DNA of 64,000 nt, taken from positions 277,036-341,035 of the forward strand of contig NZ_RKST01000006.1 in the NCBI RefSeq assembly GCF_003934165.1, in the 5' to 3' direction. Position 1 is the first letter of the stretch. The number at the start of each line of letters is the position of its first letter. A program made the position numbers and the translations under genes. Below are positions 1 to 10,900 of the stretch, piece by piece. The notes beneath the pieces are model-generated. The model searched no databases, was not told the origin of the DNA, and worked only from the letters and a program-made list of their open reading frames with translations. The stretch is from Borborobacter arsenicus (lineage in GTDB: Bacteria; Pseudomonadota; Alphaproteobacteria; Rhizobiales; Rhizobiaceae).

Positions 1-1304
1 ATGTCGGCGGCCGCACCGCCGACGGGGTGGACTATTCTCTGGGCGGCAGCCTGTTCGGCACGCGCGGCTACGACTTTACCACTCGCAGTGATGAGCTCGA
101 TGAGGATGGCTTTCGGCAGGGCTCGCTGAACTTCGCTCTGTCGAAGGAATTCGACTGGGGCCGTCTCTATGCCGACGGGCTCTATGCGCGCGGGCGCAAT
201 CAGTATGATCAGCGGCCTCCGGCTCCAAACGAGTCCGACACCGACAATTTCGCCGGAAAGATCGGCGCGCGCGTCGACCATTCGGAAAGCTGGTCCTCGA
301 CGCTCGAGCTGACGAGCTCGGTCGACAAGTCGATCAATTTCCGCGGCGACGTGCAGGGAGACATTTTCGACACGCTGCGCTACGGCATCTTCGCTTCCAC
401 GCAAAAGACCTTCGAAACCGAGAAGGCTCGCCATGTGGTGACCGGCGGCGTGGAAGCCTATCGTGAGAGCGTCGATGGGAGTTCGGTCTTCGGCCTGCCC
501 TATGACGTGACCGACCGCGACCTGGCCGCGGTATTCGGCCAATATTCATTCGAATATGAGGTGCTCACCGTCGATACGGGCCTGCGCTATGATCACAATG
601 ACCAGTTCGGTGGCGCCACCACCTACAATATCGGCGCGAGCTATGAATTCGTGCCGGGACTGGTCGCCCGCTCCTCATTCGCCACCGGGTTCCGGGCACC
701 GACCTTCAATGAGCTCTACTATCCCTTCATGGGCAATCCGAACCTGTTGCCGGAGGAATCGCGCTCTTACGAGGTCGGCTTGAACTGGCAACCCACCGAA
801 GCCACCAGCCTTGATCTGGCGCTCTATCGGACACTGATCCGAAACCAGATCAACTGGGGCGAAGTCAGGCCGGAAGTCTGGCTGCCGTCGAATATCGAGC
901 GCGCTATGATTACCGGATTCGAAGCCACGTTGGGCCACCGATTCAATGATAGCCTGTCGGGGCGCGCCTCGATCGACATCCGCGATCCGAAAAACCGCAC
1001 AAGCGGTTTCGACATTCCCTATCAGTACCGTTTCAAGGCGGCTGCAGAGCTGGAATTCCAGGCGACCGAGGAACTCGCTCTCGGGGCCGCAGTCGTCTAT
1101 ACGGGCAGCCGCTTCACCAATGACTTCAACACAGTCAAGCTGCCGGCCTATACGACGGTCGACCTGCGGGCATCCTATGCCTTCGACGAGCGGTCAGAGC
1201 TGAAGCTGGCAGTCGAGAATGTGTTCGACGAACAATATTCAACCTCGAACGGCTTCCGTTCTCCCGGCCGCACGTTCAATCTGAGCTTCTCACGGAGCTT
1301 CTGA
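1..1304 (+). CDS. btuB: TonB-dependent outer-membrane receptor, BtuB-like (5' truncated by window)
   Basis: Outer-membrane active-transport receptor, most like the vitamin B12 receptor BtuB. The frame is open from base 3, so the signal peptide, TonB box and plug lie outside the window; 433 residues of mainly beta-barrel remain. Visible signs are alternating hydrophobic and aromatic strands, the BtuB-like stretch GFRAPTFNELYYPF followed by GNPNLLPEES, and a last strand ending in phenylalanine (SRSF). A periplasmic binding protein, permease and ATPase follow after a 5-base gap, so the four genes look like one uptake operon. The substrate cannot be fixed from sequence alone; a siderophore or heme receptor is the alternative. 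Confidence 0.85.
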   Translation, partial: VGGRTADGVDYSLGGSLFGTRGYDFTTRSDELDEDGFRQGSLNFALSKEFDWGRLYADGLYARGRNQYDQRPPAPNESDTDNFAGKIGARVDHSESWSSTLELTSSVDKSINFRGDVQGDIFDTLRYGIFASTQKTFETEKARHVVTGGVEAYRESVDGSSVFGLPYDVTDRDLAAVFGQYSFEYEVLTVDTGLRYDHNDQFGGATTYNIGASYEFVPGLVARSSFATGFRAPTFNELYYPFMGNPNLLPEESRSYEVGLNWQPTEATSLDLALYRTLIRNQINWGEVRPEVWLPSNIERAMITGFEATLGHRFNDSLSGRASIDIRDPKNRTSGFDIPYQYRFKAAAELEFQATEELALGAAVVYTGSRFTNDFNTVKLPAYTTVDLRASYAFDERSELKLAVENVFDEQYSTSNGFRSPGRTFNLSFSRSF

Positions 1305-1309
1305 CGGGA

Positions 1310-2149
1310 ATGCTATCCCTCACCCGGTTCGGCACATGCCTGTTTCTCGCGGCGGCGGCCCTTTCCATAGTGTCGCCCGCTGCGGCGGGGCAGGCGCCGG
1401 GCAGGGTCGTGTCGATGAATGTCTGCACCGACCAGCTTGCCATGCTGATCGCCGGCGAGGGCCAGCTCCATTCCGTCTCGGTGCTCGCCAGCGATCCCAG
1501 CACTTCCGTCATGGTCAGGCAAGCGAAACGCTATGTCGCCAATCACGCACTCGCCGAGGAAATCTTCCTGATGGAACCGGACCTGGTCCTTGCCGGAACC
1601 TTCTCGCCACGCGCGACGGTCGGCCTCCTGCGGCGTCTCGGCTTCCGCGTCGAGGAATTCGCGCCGGCGAGGTCCTTCGGCGATGTGCGCGAGAACATCA
1701 CCCGTATCGGGGAGTTGCTGGGTCGCCGGCAAAGAGCCGCCGAACTCGTGGCTGGGCTCGACCGGGGACTTGCCGCCCTGCAGCAAGCGCCGGCATCGGG
1801 CAAGACCATCGCACTCTCCGATTCCAACAGCTACACCACCGGGACCGGCACGCTCGCCGATGAAATCTTCCAGGCCGCCGGCCTTACCAATATCGCCGAA
1901 AAGCTCGGCGTCGCCGGCACGGTGCGCCTGCCGATGGAGCTCTTGATTATGGCCAAGCCCGACATGATCGCCATCAGCAATCACGACTATGGCGCGCCGG
2001 CGCTGGCGCAGGAGAATTTCGTGCATCCCGCCTATCGGGCGCTCGGCGCGAAGGCGCAGATGGTGGAGGTGCCGGTGCCCAATATGATCTGCGGTGCCCC
2101 CTTCACGCTGGAGGCGGCAACCATTCTCCAGAAGGCGGCGGCACAGTGA
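1310..2149 (+). CDS. btuF: ABC transporter periplasmic substrate-binding protein, BtuF-like
   Basis: Periplasmic binding protein of the helical-backbone class (BtuF/FhuD type), expected to hand corrinoid or siderophore to the downstream permease. Residues 1-26 form a signal peptide (LFLAAAALSIVSPAAA). The mature protein opens with RVVSMNVCTDQLAM, typical of this class, followed by the lobe motif EIFLMEPDLVLAG. The ATG at 1310 is preceded by GACGGGA and lies 5 bases after the receptor stop. The 3' end overlaps the permease start by four bases (GTGA), which indicates translational coupling. Family placement is firm; B12 specificity is inferred from the BtuB-like neighbour. Confidence 0.85.
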   Translation: MLSLTRFGTCLFLAAAALSIVSPAAAGQAPGRVVSMNVCTDQLAMLIAGEGQLHSVSVLASDPSTSVMVRQAKRYVANHALAEEIFLMEPDLVLAGTFSPRATVGLLRRLGFRVEEFAPARSFGDVRENITRIGELLGRRQRAAELVAGLDRGLAALQQAPASGKTIALSDSNSYTTGTGTLADEIFQAAGLTNIAEKLGVAGTVRLPMELLIMAKPDMIAISNHDYGAPALAQENFVHPAYRALGAKAQMVEVPVPNMICGAPFTLEAATILQKAAAQ

Positions 2150-3147
2150 GCGATCTCGCCCGGTACAGACTTGTTGCGTCGATCCTCGCCGTCGCGACGG
2201 TGGTCCTGTTCCTGCTCTCGCTCACGGTGGGACCGGCCGGCATCGCCTTCGGCGACAGCATGGCTGCCCTGTTTTCCGACAAGGGCGACGGCATCGCGCT
2301 CATCATGCAGGAGATCCGCCTGCCGCGCGCTATCCTGGGGCTGATGATCGGCGTCACGCTCGGCCTGTCGGGCGCGGTGCTCCAGGGCTATCTGCGCAAC
2401 CCGCTCGCCGAGCCCGGCCTGCTGGGCATCAGCGCCTCGGCCTCGCTCGGCGCCGTGCTTTCCATCTATACCGGCCTGTCGGCCGCCTTCGCGCTCGGCC
2501 TGCCGCTCGCGGCCCTTGCCGGCGCGGTTATAGCCGTTGTCGTCGTGCAGGCCATGGCCGGAACGCGCGGCGGGTCGCTGACCATCATCCTCGCCGGCAT
2601 CGCCGTCACCAGCTTTGCCGGCGCCATGACCTCGCTGGCGCTCAATCTCTCGCCCAACCCCTTTGCCGCGCTTGAAATCATGTTCTGGATGCTCGGCTCG
2701 CTGACCGACCGTTCCATGACCCATGTCTGGTTGGCCGGCCCGTTCATCCTCGCCGGCTGCCTGATGCTTGCCGGTCTCGGCCGTTCTCTGGATGCGCTCA
2801 CGCTCGGCCGCGATGCAGCAGCGAGCATGGGCGTCGATCTGAGGCGGGTGCAGTTCCTGGCGGTGTTCGGCACCGCCGCATCGATCGGTGCGGCCACCGC
2901 CGTAGCCGGCGCGATAGGCTTTGTCGGCCTGGTGGTACCGCATATATTGCGTCCGCTGGTCGGGGCCAAGCCGTCGCGTCTGCTGCCGGTCAGCGCGCTT
3001 GGCGGTGGCTGCGTGCTGCTTTCCGCCGACATATTGGTGCGCATCATCGCGCCGGACCGCGACCTGAAACTCGGCGTGCTGACTGCGATCGTCGGCGCGC
3101 CATTCTTCCTCTGGCTGGTCTACAAGACGCGAAAGGAGCTGGCGTGA
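2146..3147 (+). CDS. btuC: ABC transporter permease, FecCD/BtuC family
   Basis: Inner-membrane permease of the FecCD/BtuC family, 333 residues, the usual length. It has about nine to ten hydrophobic segments beginning at residue 10. Family signatures visible include LPRAILGLMIGVTLGLSGAVLQG with the following RNPLAEPGLLGIS, and the C-terminal GFVGLVVPHILRPLVG coupling-helix region. The start is GTG, overlapping the btuF stop as GTGA; the 3' end overlaps the ATPase start in the same way. It would form the transmembrane dimer of a B12 or siderophore importer with the flanking btuF and btuD products. Confidence 0.9.
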   Translation: MSDLARYRLVASILAVATVVLFLLSLTVGPAGIAFGDSMAALFSDKGDGIALIMQEIRLPRAILGLMIGVTLGLSGAVLQGYLRNPLAEPGLLGISASASLGAVLSIYTGLSAAFALGLPLAALAGAVIAVVVVQAMAGTRGGSLTIILAGIAVTSFAGAMTSLALNLSPNPFAALEIMFWMLGSLTDRSMTHVWLAGPFILAGCLMLAGLGRSLDALTLGRDAAASMGVDLRRVQFLAVFGTAASIGAATAVAGAIGFVGLVVPHILRPLVGAKPSRLLPVSALGGGCVLLSADILVRIIAPDRDLKLGVLTAIVGAPFFLWLVYKTRKELA

Positions 3148-3923
3148 CGCTGCTTTCGCTATCCAGCCTGAAAGTCTCGCTCGGCCAACGGCCAGTCCTG
3201 AAAGGCATCACCCTCGACGTCGCGGCCGGCGAGTTCATCGGCCTGATCGGCCCCAATGGTGCGGGCAAATCGACCCTGCTGCGCGCCGCACTCGGGTTGC
3301 TGCGCGGCAGCGGCGATATCCGCATCGCCGGGCGCGATACCAAAGCCATCTCCGCGCGTGAGCGCGCCCATCACATCGCCTATCTGCCGCAGGAGCGTGA
3401 AATCGCCTGGCCGGTATCGGTCGAAACGCTGGTCGCGTTCGGGCGCGCTCCGCATCGTAGTCTTGGCGGATTGAGTGCACAGGATATCGCGGTGATCGAG
3501 CAGGCGATCCAGCGCATGGAAATCGACGAATTCCGCCATCGATCCGCAATCGAACTTTCAGGCGGCGAAAAGGCGCGGGTGCTGATTGCCCGCGCGCTGG
3601 CGCAGGACGCGCCGCTGCTCCTGGCGGACGAGCCGACCGTCGGGCTCGATCCCTGGCACCAGATAACGCTGATGCGGATATTTGCCGATCTTGCCCGCGA
3701 AGGCCGGGGCGTGATCGCCTCGATGCATGATCTCGGGCTCGCAGCCCGCTGGTGCACACGCCTGATCATGATCGATCACGGCATGATCGTTGCCGATGGT
3801 TCACCGGAAGCGGTGCTGACCGCCGAGCGCCTGCGGCAAGTCTATGGCGTGACGAGTTTTATCGACACTATCGCTGGCGGGATGGTGGTGCAGCCGCTGG
3901 ACGTTGACCGCAAGGCCCACTGA
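3144..3923 (+). CDS. btuD: ABC transporter ATP-binding protein, BtuD-like
   Basis: Cytoplasmic ATPase that powers the importer encoded just upstream. Walker A is GPNGAGKST at residues 36-44, the ABC signature is LSGGEKARV, Walker B is LLLADEPTVGLD, and the H-loop is in SMHDLGLAARW. The Q-loop falls at YLPQERE. Length (259 residues) is normal. The GTG start overlaps the btuC stop by four bases, so the three ABC genes are probably co-translated. A bidirectional hairpin terminator follows. The closest relatives transport B12, heme or siderophores; the BtuB-like receptor makes B12 the first choice. Confidence 0.88.
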   Translation: MTLLSLSSLKVSLGQRPVLKGITLDVAAGEFIGLIGPNGAGKSTLLRAALGLLRGSGDIRIAGRDTKAISARERAHHIAYLPQEREIAWPVSVETLVAFGRAPHRSLGGLSAQDIAVIEQAIQRMEIDEFRHRSAIELSGGEKARVLIARALAQDAPLLLADEPTVGLDPWHQITLMRIFADLAREGRGVIASMHDLGLAARWCTRLIMIDHGMIVADGSPEAVLTAERLRQVYGVTSFIDTIAGGMVVQPLDVDRKAH

Positions 3924-3934
3924 TCGCAGCCAAC

Positions 3935-3966
3935 AAAAAAAGCCCGGCACGACGGCCGGGCTTTCA
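3935..3966. terminator. bidirectional intrinsic terminator between btuD and trxA
   Basis: A 10-base-pair stem (3939-3948 with 3955-3964, core AGCCCGGC/GCCGGGCT) with a six-base loop lies between the convergent btuD and trxA genes. It has an A run on the left and TTT on the right, so it can terminate transcripts from both directions. Confidence 0.85.
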
Positions 3967-3982
3967 AACAGATTGGCTGCAA

Positions 3983-4306
3983 TTAGGCGGCGCTACCGCC
4001 GATCCAGTGCGACAACGCTGTCTTGGGAAGCGCGCCGACCTTGATGTCGGCGACCTCGCCATCCTTGAAGATCATCAGCGTCGGAATGGAGCGCACGCCA
4101 TATTGCGCGGCGATCTCGGGATTCTCGTCGATATTGAGCTTGGTGATCTTCACCTTGCCGGCCAGTTCGGTCGAAATCTCTTCCAGCGACGGGCCGATCA
4201 TCTTGCAGGGGCCACACCATTCGGCCCAGAAATCCACCACGACAGGCCCGGAAGCATCCAGCACGTCGGATTTGAAATTGCTCTTGTCGACCTTCACAGT
4301 GGCCAT
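3983..4306 (-). CDS. trxA: thioredoxin
   Basis: Cytosolic thioredoxin of 107 residues, the normal size, that reduces protein disulfides. The active site WCGPC has its cysteines at residues 31 and 34; the cis-proline is in [11 protein letters not shown]. The start chosen is the ATG at 4306 (MATVKVD), preceded by AAAGGA at good spacing. A 20-residue upstream extension is open but looks unrelated to the family. The gene is last in a minus-strand series behind addB and addA, with 72 bases between addA and trxA that could carry its own promoter. Confidence 0.95.
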   Translation of the reverse strand: MATVKVDKSNFKSDVLDASGPVVVDFWAEWCGPCKMIGPSLEEISTELAGKVKITKLNIDENPEIAAQYGVRSIPTLMIFKDGEVADIKVGALPKTALSHWIGGSAA

Positions 4307-4378
4307 GAGAAAATCCTTTCGGTTCGATGTCGCACCATATGTGGTGGATATCGGGCGGGCGTTCAAGCACCCCTTGTG

Positions 4379-7300
4379 TCACGCCTGCGTGAGTCGGACA
4401 AGGGCGTCTTCCATCGCGCGATCGGGAATCTGCAGCAGGGCGGGTGCTGCCGTAAACAGCAGGCAGGCCGAGACCTTGCGCCCGGGATAAAGCGGCTGAA
4501 GCAGGGCCCGGTAAAGCGCAAGCTGCGTGACATAGCCCAGCGGAATTTCCTCCGGTGTTGCGGGCGGGTGCCGGTCGGTCTTGTAATCGACGATCAGGAC
4601 CTCGTCGGCGGTGACGGCGAGGCGATCGATCTTACCCGAGATCGGGCGCAAGCTACCCCTCACCATCAGTTTGCCCATGACGGCGACTTCGGCGCGCGAG
4701 CCTTGCGCAAACAAGGGCGCAAATTGCGCCGCCGTCATGATCCCCTCGACCGCGGCAAGCGCGGCGGCGCGCTCATGTTCGGGCCAGTCCGCCGCAACCC
4801 GGTCCATATAGCGCACCGCGGCAGCCGCCCTCCCGGCCTGGTCGATGCCCGGCAGGACCTGCAAGAGCTTGTGCAGGATGAGGCCGCGTGCAATGGCAAA
4901 ACCGGGCTCGATATCCGGGTCCAGCACCGGCGAGCGGCTGGACACCGGCGCTTCCTGCTCCTCTTCGATCAGGGCCGATGCCCCGGATGGCGACAGCGGT
5001 CGCGGCAGTTGCTCGGATAATGGCGGCCCTTTCAGCAACCTCTCAGGCATGGGTGCCGGGGTCGTCACCACTTCGCTCGCCTCGCCGTCTGGTGTCGGCT
5101 GCACTTCCTGTATCGGCGTGACCCGGAAGCGATGCACGCTATCGTCGCTCACCGGATGCTGGCGCGCTTCGCTCTGCGGGCTGGCGGTCAGCGCGGCACT
5201 CACCAATGCATGCCAGGTCGCGGGGTTTTGCGCCCGCTTGCCGTGATAGCCGCAAATGATCACCCGATCCTCAGCGCGCGTCATGCCGACATAGAGCAGG
5301 CGGCGATATTCATCGTCCGCGCGTTCCCTTGCGCCAAGGCTGGCAGCTTGCGAGAAACCATTGGCGACGTCACTGCCCGACCGCCAGAGATAGCCTTTGA
5401 CATGGCGCAATTCGCCCTGAGGCTGGAACGGCATCAGGCGCGGCAGATGCTGCTCGCTGAAGGGCGCGGCACCGCCATCGACCAGGAACACCACCGGCGC
5501 CTCCAACCCTTTTGCGGCGTGCACGGTCATGATACGGACCTCGTCGCGTGTCTGGTCCATCTCGCGCTTGATCTCGGGGCCCGCACTTTCGAGCGTGGCC
5601 AGGAAGGCCTCCAGCCCCGGAAGCCCGGTACGCTCTTCGGCAAGGCAGAAATTCAGGAACTCATCGAGGATATCGCCAGCATCACGTCCGAGCCGGGCGA
5701 TCATTTTGCGGCGAACCTTGTCGCGGGCGAGAATGGCGGAATAGAACTCGAAGACCGGCTTGAACGCGGCCTGGGTCGACCATGTGTCCAACTGATCCGC
5801 CACCCGCGCCAATTCGGGTGCGCCCTGCCCATGCCACCGCAGCGAGTTGAACAAGGACATGCCCGCCGGCCGGCCATTTGCCAGCGCAAACAGCGTTTCT
5901 TCCGAAAGCTGGAAGATCGGGCTCTTGAGCACCGCCGCCAGCGAAAGGTCGTCTTCCGGCTGGATCAGGAAGCGGCCAAGCGCCATCATGTCCTTGACCG
6001 CAATATGCGCCGGCAGGCTTAGCCGGTCGGCACCCGCAACCGGGATATTGCGGTTCTTCAGGCTGCGCGCCAGCGCATGGACGAAACGGTCGCGCTTGCG
6101 CACCAGAATGATGACGTCGCCCGCCGTCAGCCGCTTGCCGGTACCTTCGATGATCTCGCCTGAAGAAATCCATTTCTCGATGGTGGCGGCGACATTTTCG
6201 GCAACGCGCACGGCCGGCGCATCGGCATGGTCGATGGCCTTGGTCCAATCCTCCGGCTCCTCCACGCTGGAGGCACCGAGCGAGGGCCAGATTTCGACAT
6301 AGCCTGCGGCGCCGGAACGGATGGCGCTGTGCTGGATGGGTTCGGGATCGAGCGTGATGCCGCGTCGCGCTTCATCGCTGGAAAATACGGTGTCGACCGC
6401 GCGCAGCACGTCGTCGGTGGAGCGGAAGGACAATGTCAGCCGGATGGCCTCGAAACTGCCATTGGCGGCGCGGATTTTCTGCGAAAACTCATGACCGGTA
6501 CGGGCGAAGGATTCAGGCGCCGCGCCCTGAAACGAATAGATCGACTGTTTCTCGTCACCGACGGCAAAGACCGTGCGGTGCACATTGTCGCGCGCGCCCA
6601 TGCCGGCGAAGAACTCCTCCGCCAGCCTTTCGACCACCTGCCATTGCTCGGGGCTGGTGTCCTGCGCCTCGTCGAGCAAAATATGGTCAATGCCCTTGTC
6701 CAGCTTGTACTGGACCCATGGCCCGGCATCCTGCCTTGCCAGCAGGCGCACGGTGCGGGTGATGAGATCGTTAAAGTCGAGAAAGCCGCGCCCGGCCTTC
6801 AACTGTTCGTAGCGCGCGATCAGCCAGTCGGCGATGGTAAGGGCCGCGCGGGTCCCTTCCAGCATACGGATCAGCGCCAGCCGATCGGATGTCTCGAGGA
6901 CCAATAATCCCATACGCTCGAACTGGGTCTCGAAGTCGGGGAAATGCTCGGCCACGCCTTTCGAGGCGATGGTCCTGGTGCTGCGAAGCACCCAGCCCTC
7001 TCCCGATTTCTTCGTCAGGAAGGTCGCATGCAGCTTTTGCAGCCGCTTTACCGGATCGTCCTGCCGGCAGGCCTCGGCCAGGTTTTCGGCAAAACTCTGC
7101 GCATTGACCTTGCCGGCGGCAATGGCGCGGCGGCCAAATTCCAGCGCCAGCGCTTCGTTGAAATAGGCGTCCGGCCAGACGGTATCGGCTATGCCGCTCG
7201 CCGTGTCGCCCTCGCCGAAGCCGAATTCCTCGAACAGCGCGGCATAGTCCGACGTGCCGTCCCCTACCGCATCGATGAAGGCACGCAGCCCGTCGCGCTT

Positions 7301-7912
7301 TTGCACGATTTCGCCGAGCAATGCATCAAGCCCTGCCTCGCCGCCGCGCTCCAGCACCATGGCGAAGGCCTCGGCGAGCGCCGGGTTTTCGCTTGCCGCG
7401 GCACCGGTAACCATTTCGCGGCGCGCCGCCGCAAACAGCGTTTCCTCCATCAGCGGGTCGAGAAGCTGGAAATGCGCCGCGATATTGGCTTCGAGCGGAA
7501 ACTGGTGCAGCACCGATTCGCAGAACGCATGGATCGTCTGGATCTTCAGCCCGCCCGGCGTTTCCAGCGCTTCGGCAAAAAGCCGCCGCGCACGGCGCAG
7601 CTTGGCGGCATTCGGCCTCTTGCCGTCGAGCTTCTCGATCTCGGCGGCCAGGTCCTCGTCGCCCAGCATCGTCCACCGCGACAGATTGCCGAAGACGCGG
7701 TTCGACATGTTGGCAGCCGCCGCGCGCGTATAGGTCAGGCAGAGGATTTTCGAGGGGTCGGTGCCCTCGAGCAGCAGGCGCGTGACGCGTTGCGACAGCA
7801 CATGCGTCTTGCCGGAGCCGGCATTGGCCGACACCCAGGCCGAATTCTGCGGATCGGAAGCCCGCGCCTGGCGCTCGGCGGTTTCAGTCGGAACGGGCGG
7901 CAGCTTCTTCAT
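4379..7912 (-). CDS. addA: double-strand break repair helicase-nuclease AddA
   Basis: UvrD/Rep-type helicase and nuclease subunit of the AddAB complex, the alphaproteobacterial counterpart of RecBCD, which resects double-strand ends for RecA. The product has 1177 residues. Walker A ANAGSGKT is at residues 29-36, the DEAQDTSPEQW helicase motif II is present, and VYGMTRAEDR-like motif VI is seen as LLYVGMTRAEDRV. The C-terminus carries a PD-(D/E)XK nuclease with GKIDRL and VDYKTDR. The ATG at 7912 overlaps the addB stop (ATGA), indicating coupled translation and equal amounts of the two subunits. A longer 5' reading frame would run into addB and is not preferred. Confidence 0.95.
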   Translation of the reverse strand: MKKLPPVPTETAERQARASDPQNSAWVSANAGSGKTHVLSQRVTRLLLEGTDPSKILCLTYTRAAAANMSNRVFGNLSRWTMLGDEDLAAEIEKLDGKRPNAAKLRRARRLFAEALETPGGLKIQTIHAFCESVLHQFPLEANIAAHFQLLDPLMEETLFAAARREMVTGAAASENPALAEAFAMVLERGGEAGLDALLGEIVQKRDGLRAFIDAVGDGTSDYAALFEEFGFGEGDTASGIADTVWPDAYFNEALALEFGRRAIAAGKVNAQSFAENLAEACRQDDPVKRLQKLHATFLTKKSGEGWVLRSTRTIASKGVAEHFPDFETQFERMGLLVLETSDRLALIRMLEGTRAALTIADWLIARYEQLKAGRGFLDFNDLITRTVRLLARQDAGPWVQYKLDKGIDHILLDEAQDTSPEQWQVVERLAEEFFAGMGARDNVHRTVFAVGDEKQSIYSFQGAAPESFARTGHEFSQKIRAANGSFEAIRLTLSFRSTDDVLRAVDTVFSSDEARRGITLDPEPIQHSAIRSGAAGYVEIWPSLGASSVEEPEDWTKAIDHADAPAVRVAENVAATIEKWISSGEIIEGTGKRLTAGDVIILVRKRDRFVHALARSLKNRNIPVAGADRLSLPAHIAVKDMMALGRFLIQPEDDLSLAAVLKSPIFQLSEETLFALANGRPAGMSLFNSLRWHGQGAPELARVADQLDTWSTQAAFKPVFEFYSAILARDKVRRKMIARLGRDAGDILDEFLNFCLAEERTGLPGLEAFLATLESAGPEIKREMDQTRDEVRIMTVHAAKGLEAPVVFLVDGGAAPFSEQHLPRLMPFQPQGELRHVKGYLWRSGSDVANGFSQAASLGARERADDEYRRLLYVGMTRAEDRVIICGYHGKRAQNPATWHALVSAALTASPQSEARQHPVSDDSVHRFRVTPIQEVQPTPDGEASEVVTTPAPMPERLLKGPPLSEQLPRPLSPSGASALIEEEQEAPVSSRSPVLDPDIEPGFAIARGLILHKLLQVLPGIDQAGRAAAAVRYMDRVAADWPEHERAAALAAVEGIMTAAQFAPLFAQGSRAEVAVMGKLMVRGSLRPISGKIDRLAVTADEVLIVDYKTDRHPPATPEEIPLGYVTQLALYRALLQPLYPGRKVSACLLFTAAPALLQIPDRAMEDALVRLTQA

Positions 7913-10900
7913 TCGTCGCCACCCGCATCCTGCGGATTGTCGCCGCCGGCCGACCATTCGAGCACGCGGGCGAGATGGTCGTAGTCGCCGTCGGTTTCGC
8001 CCTCGCGAAACGGCAGGGCGCGCGACAGATAGCCCGTATCCGCCTTGTTATAGTGCTCAAGCAGCACTTCCAGCCTTTGCCAGGCTTCCTCCGACAGGTC
8101 GTCGGCGCTGCGCGGCTTGCGGTTGAGCTCCAGGATCGATTCCTCGATCACTTCGCCATTCGGCTTGAAGCGGATGAAGGCCAGTTGCGATGGCTCGGCC
8201 CGCCCCAAGGCACGAAACGCGCCGCGCTTGAGCAACGCGCCTTCGAGCGCCAGTTGCGGTGCAAGCAGCGTGTGCGCCTGCGCCTTGGAGGGCGAGGCGC
8301 CGGTCTTGTAGTCAAGCACATCGGCCATGTCGCCCGGCAGCATGTCGATACGGTCGGCATAGCCGGACAAGGTGACATCGCTGTTGCCGACCGGCGTCTT
8401 TTCCGCCCGTTCTTCCGGGTGCCGGCTTTTGACCAGCGGCGCACGCAGGCGCTCCCAATCGATGATCTCGCCGGCGAGTTTTTCAAAGCGCGGCCACCAC
8501 ACCGCTTCCACATCGGCGGGCAAGGCTGCCTCGGCGAAACAGGCGCGGCCTGCCTCAAGCAGGGCTTCGGTCGCGCTTGGATCGAGCGGATCGATGCCGG
8601 ATGCCGAAAAGCGGTGCATGATGGCATGGAACAGCGTGCCCCGCTCGGCCGCACCCGGATCGCGCATCAGCGGATCGAGCGGCATCAGGCCAAGGATCCG
8701 TCTTGCGTAGATCGCATAGGGGTCGCGCCGCAGCGTCTCGATCTCGGTCACGGAAAAATGCCGTGGCCGCGCCGCCAGCGGCGGCACCGGTTGCGGCCGC
8801 GCAGCAAAGGGAACTTGCGGGCCTATATCGAGGCCACGCGCCCAATGCAGCAATTCGTCGCCGCGCCGGCGCATCGTCTCTGCCTGCTCAGGCCCGATAA
8901 AGGTCAAGATGCGCTGCAGCCAGCGGGAGGGCACGGCCGGCGCATCTCCCGACCTTGCCGACCGGGCAAGGATAACCTTGCCCATGCCCATGGCCATCTG
9001 GAAATCATGCGCCGATTGGCCGATCCGCCGCTCCGGCGGCTCGAGATCGAGCCCAGTCTTCATTACCCGCGACATGAAGCGATCGGCCTCTGCCTTGCGC
9101 GGCCAGGTGCCCTCGTTCAGCCCGCCGATGACGATGGTGCCGACAGTCATCAGGCGCGCTTCCAGTGCGCCCCAGATCGACACACGGCTGTCGCCGCCAT
9201 GCGAGGGCTTGACCGTCTCGGTTGCGATCAGCGCCTCCATGACGTCCGGCCACTCGTCTACGTCGAATGATAACGCCGCGGTAGAGGCCACCAGCCCGCG
9301 CAGGAACTCGGCCAGCTTGGCGCCGGCATCGCCGGCATAGAGCTCTTCCAGGCTGCCGTCTTCGCCGCGCCCGAGCGCTTCCAGCGCAACGACGGTGGCA
9401 TGCAGGATTTCCGCGAGTTCGACAGATTGGCGATTGCTGAATGCGGCAAGCGGGGCCAACGCATCATGCAGATGCGCAATTACCAGCCGCGCTTCCTCGA
9501 TCCGTCGCACCGTCATGCGAGCAAACCAGAAGGGCGCGCGGCGGTCTTCTGCCAGAGCTTCCAGCCGCGTCTCAAACAGCGCGGCAATACCCGCCAGGCC
9601 GGGCCGGCCGGTGCCGCCCCGAAGCGCGACCAGTTCGACTGTCTCGGCAGCCCTTCGCACCAGCGCCCGGTTCAACCCCAGGCAAAGCAGCGGGTGTTTC
9701 AGCAGCGCCATGATGGCGACCGGATCGCCGGGCCGGAACATGGCCTGCAACAGCAGCCGCAGCAGCGAGCCGGACGGCGTATTGGCAAGCGGCGTGCCGC
9801 CCGAATCGTCAGCCTGGATGCCGAAGCGCAGCAGCTCGGTGGAAACCCGTCGCGCAAGATTCCGGTCGCTGGTGACCAGGGCTGCGGTTTCCTGCGGCGC
9901 TTCCACCGCCCGGCGCAAGGCAATGGCGATCGCCACCGCCTCGTCACGCTCATTGGCAGCCTCGATCAGAGATGCATTCGCAAATGCCTGCTCCAGCGCT
10001 TGGCCACTCGTGCCCGCGCGCAGCCCGGCCCAGTCATCGGTCGCTTCGGCCGGCAGCAATGCCTGCCCGACGGTCAGTGCGCGCAAGGCCAGCGACGGGG
10101 CAACCGTACCCATCTCCTCCACGTCAGCCCGCAACAGCCCGATCTTCTGCAACAGCCTGGCGAGACCATATTGCGGATGGCCGAGAAGCGCCGGCGCCGG
10201 CATCGGCTCGGTGATGGCGGACCAAGCGCGCTCATCCATCCGCGTATCGAGCCCGGGCAGAACCACCGCGCCGCGCGGCAGACCGGCAATGGTGGCGAGC
10301 AGCTCGGCGGTTGCGGGAATGGAGCCGGTCGAGCCGGCGGCGATCACCGGACCGGCCGGCGGATTTTGGCGCAAGCGCTCCGCCTCCAGCCGGATCAGAG
10401 CGCTGCGATGCACAGCGGGGTTGGAGCAGCCACGTTCGGCCAGCAACGTTGGCCAGTTGCTGGTAACGATTTCAAGAAAATCCAGCGTCACCTGCCACCA
10501 GCCGGCAAGATCGCCGGAAACAAGTTCGCCAAGCTTGCCCCAATCCGAACCCTCGGTCTCGATCTCGTCCATCAAGCTGGCAAGATCTCGCGCCAGCCAC
10601 AGCGAATCCGAGGTCGAGGCCGGCACGACGATCTCCTCCTCGAACAGCGCAGCGACATGGGAAGGAAGGCGGCTCTTCCAACGCCTGACCAGCGGGGCCA
10701 GCAACAGCAGCCGATCGATGGGCGCGATCGGCGGGGCGAGTTCCAATTCAACCGCGCCCCCCGGTGCAAAAGCAGCTTCCGCTTCGTCGAACTCACCCAG
10801 CGGGCGGATCATCGGCAATATGGCCGAGCGGCCTCCGGCCTTGTCCACGAACACGCCGCGCAATTCGCGAGCGGCACGGCGCGTCGGCACATAGATGGTG

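Noticed and set aside
1..60. Cobalamin riboswitch for the btuB-like gene
   Set aside because: The gene start is outside the window, so the leader cannot be examined.
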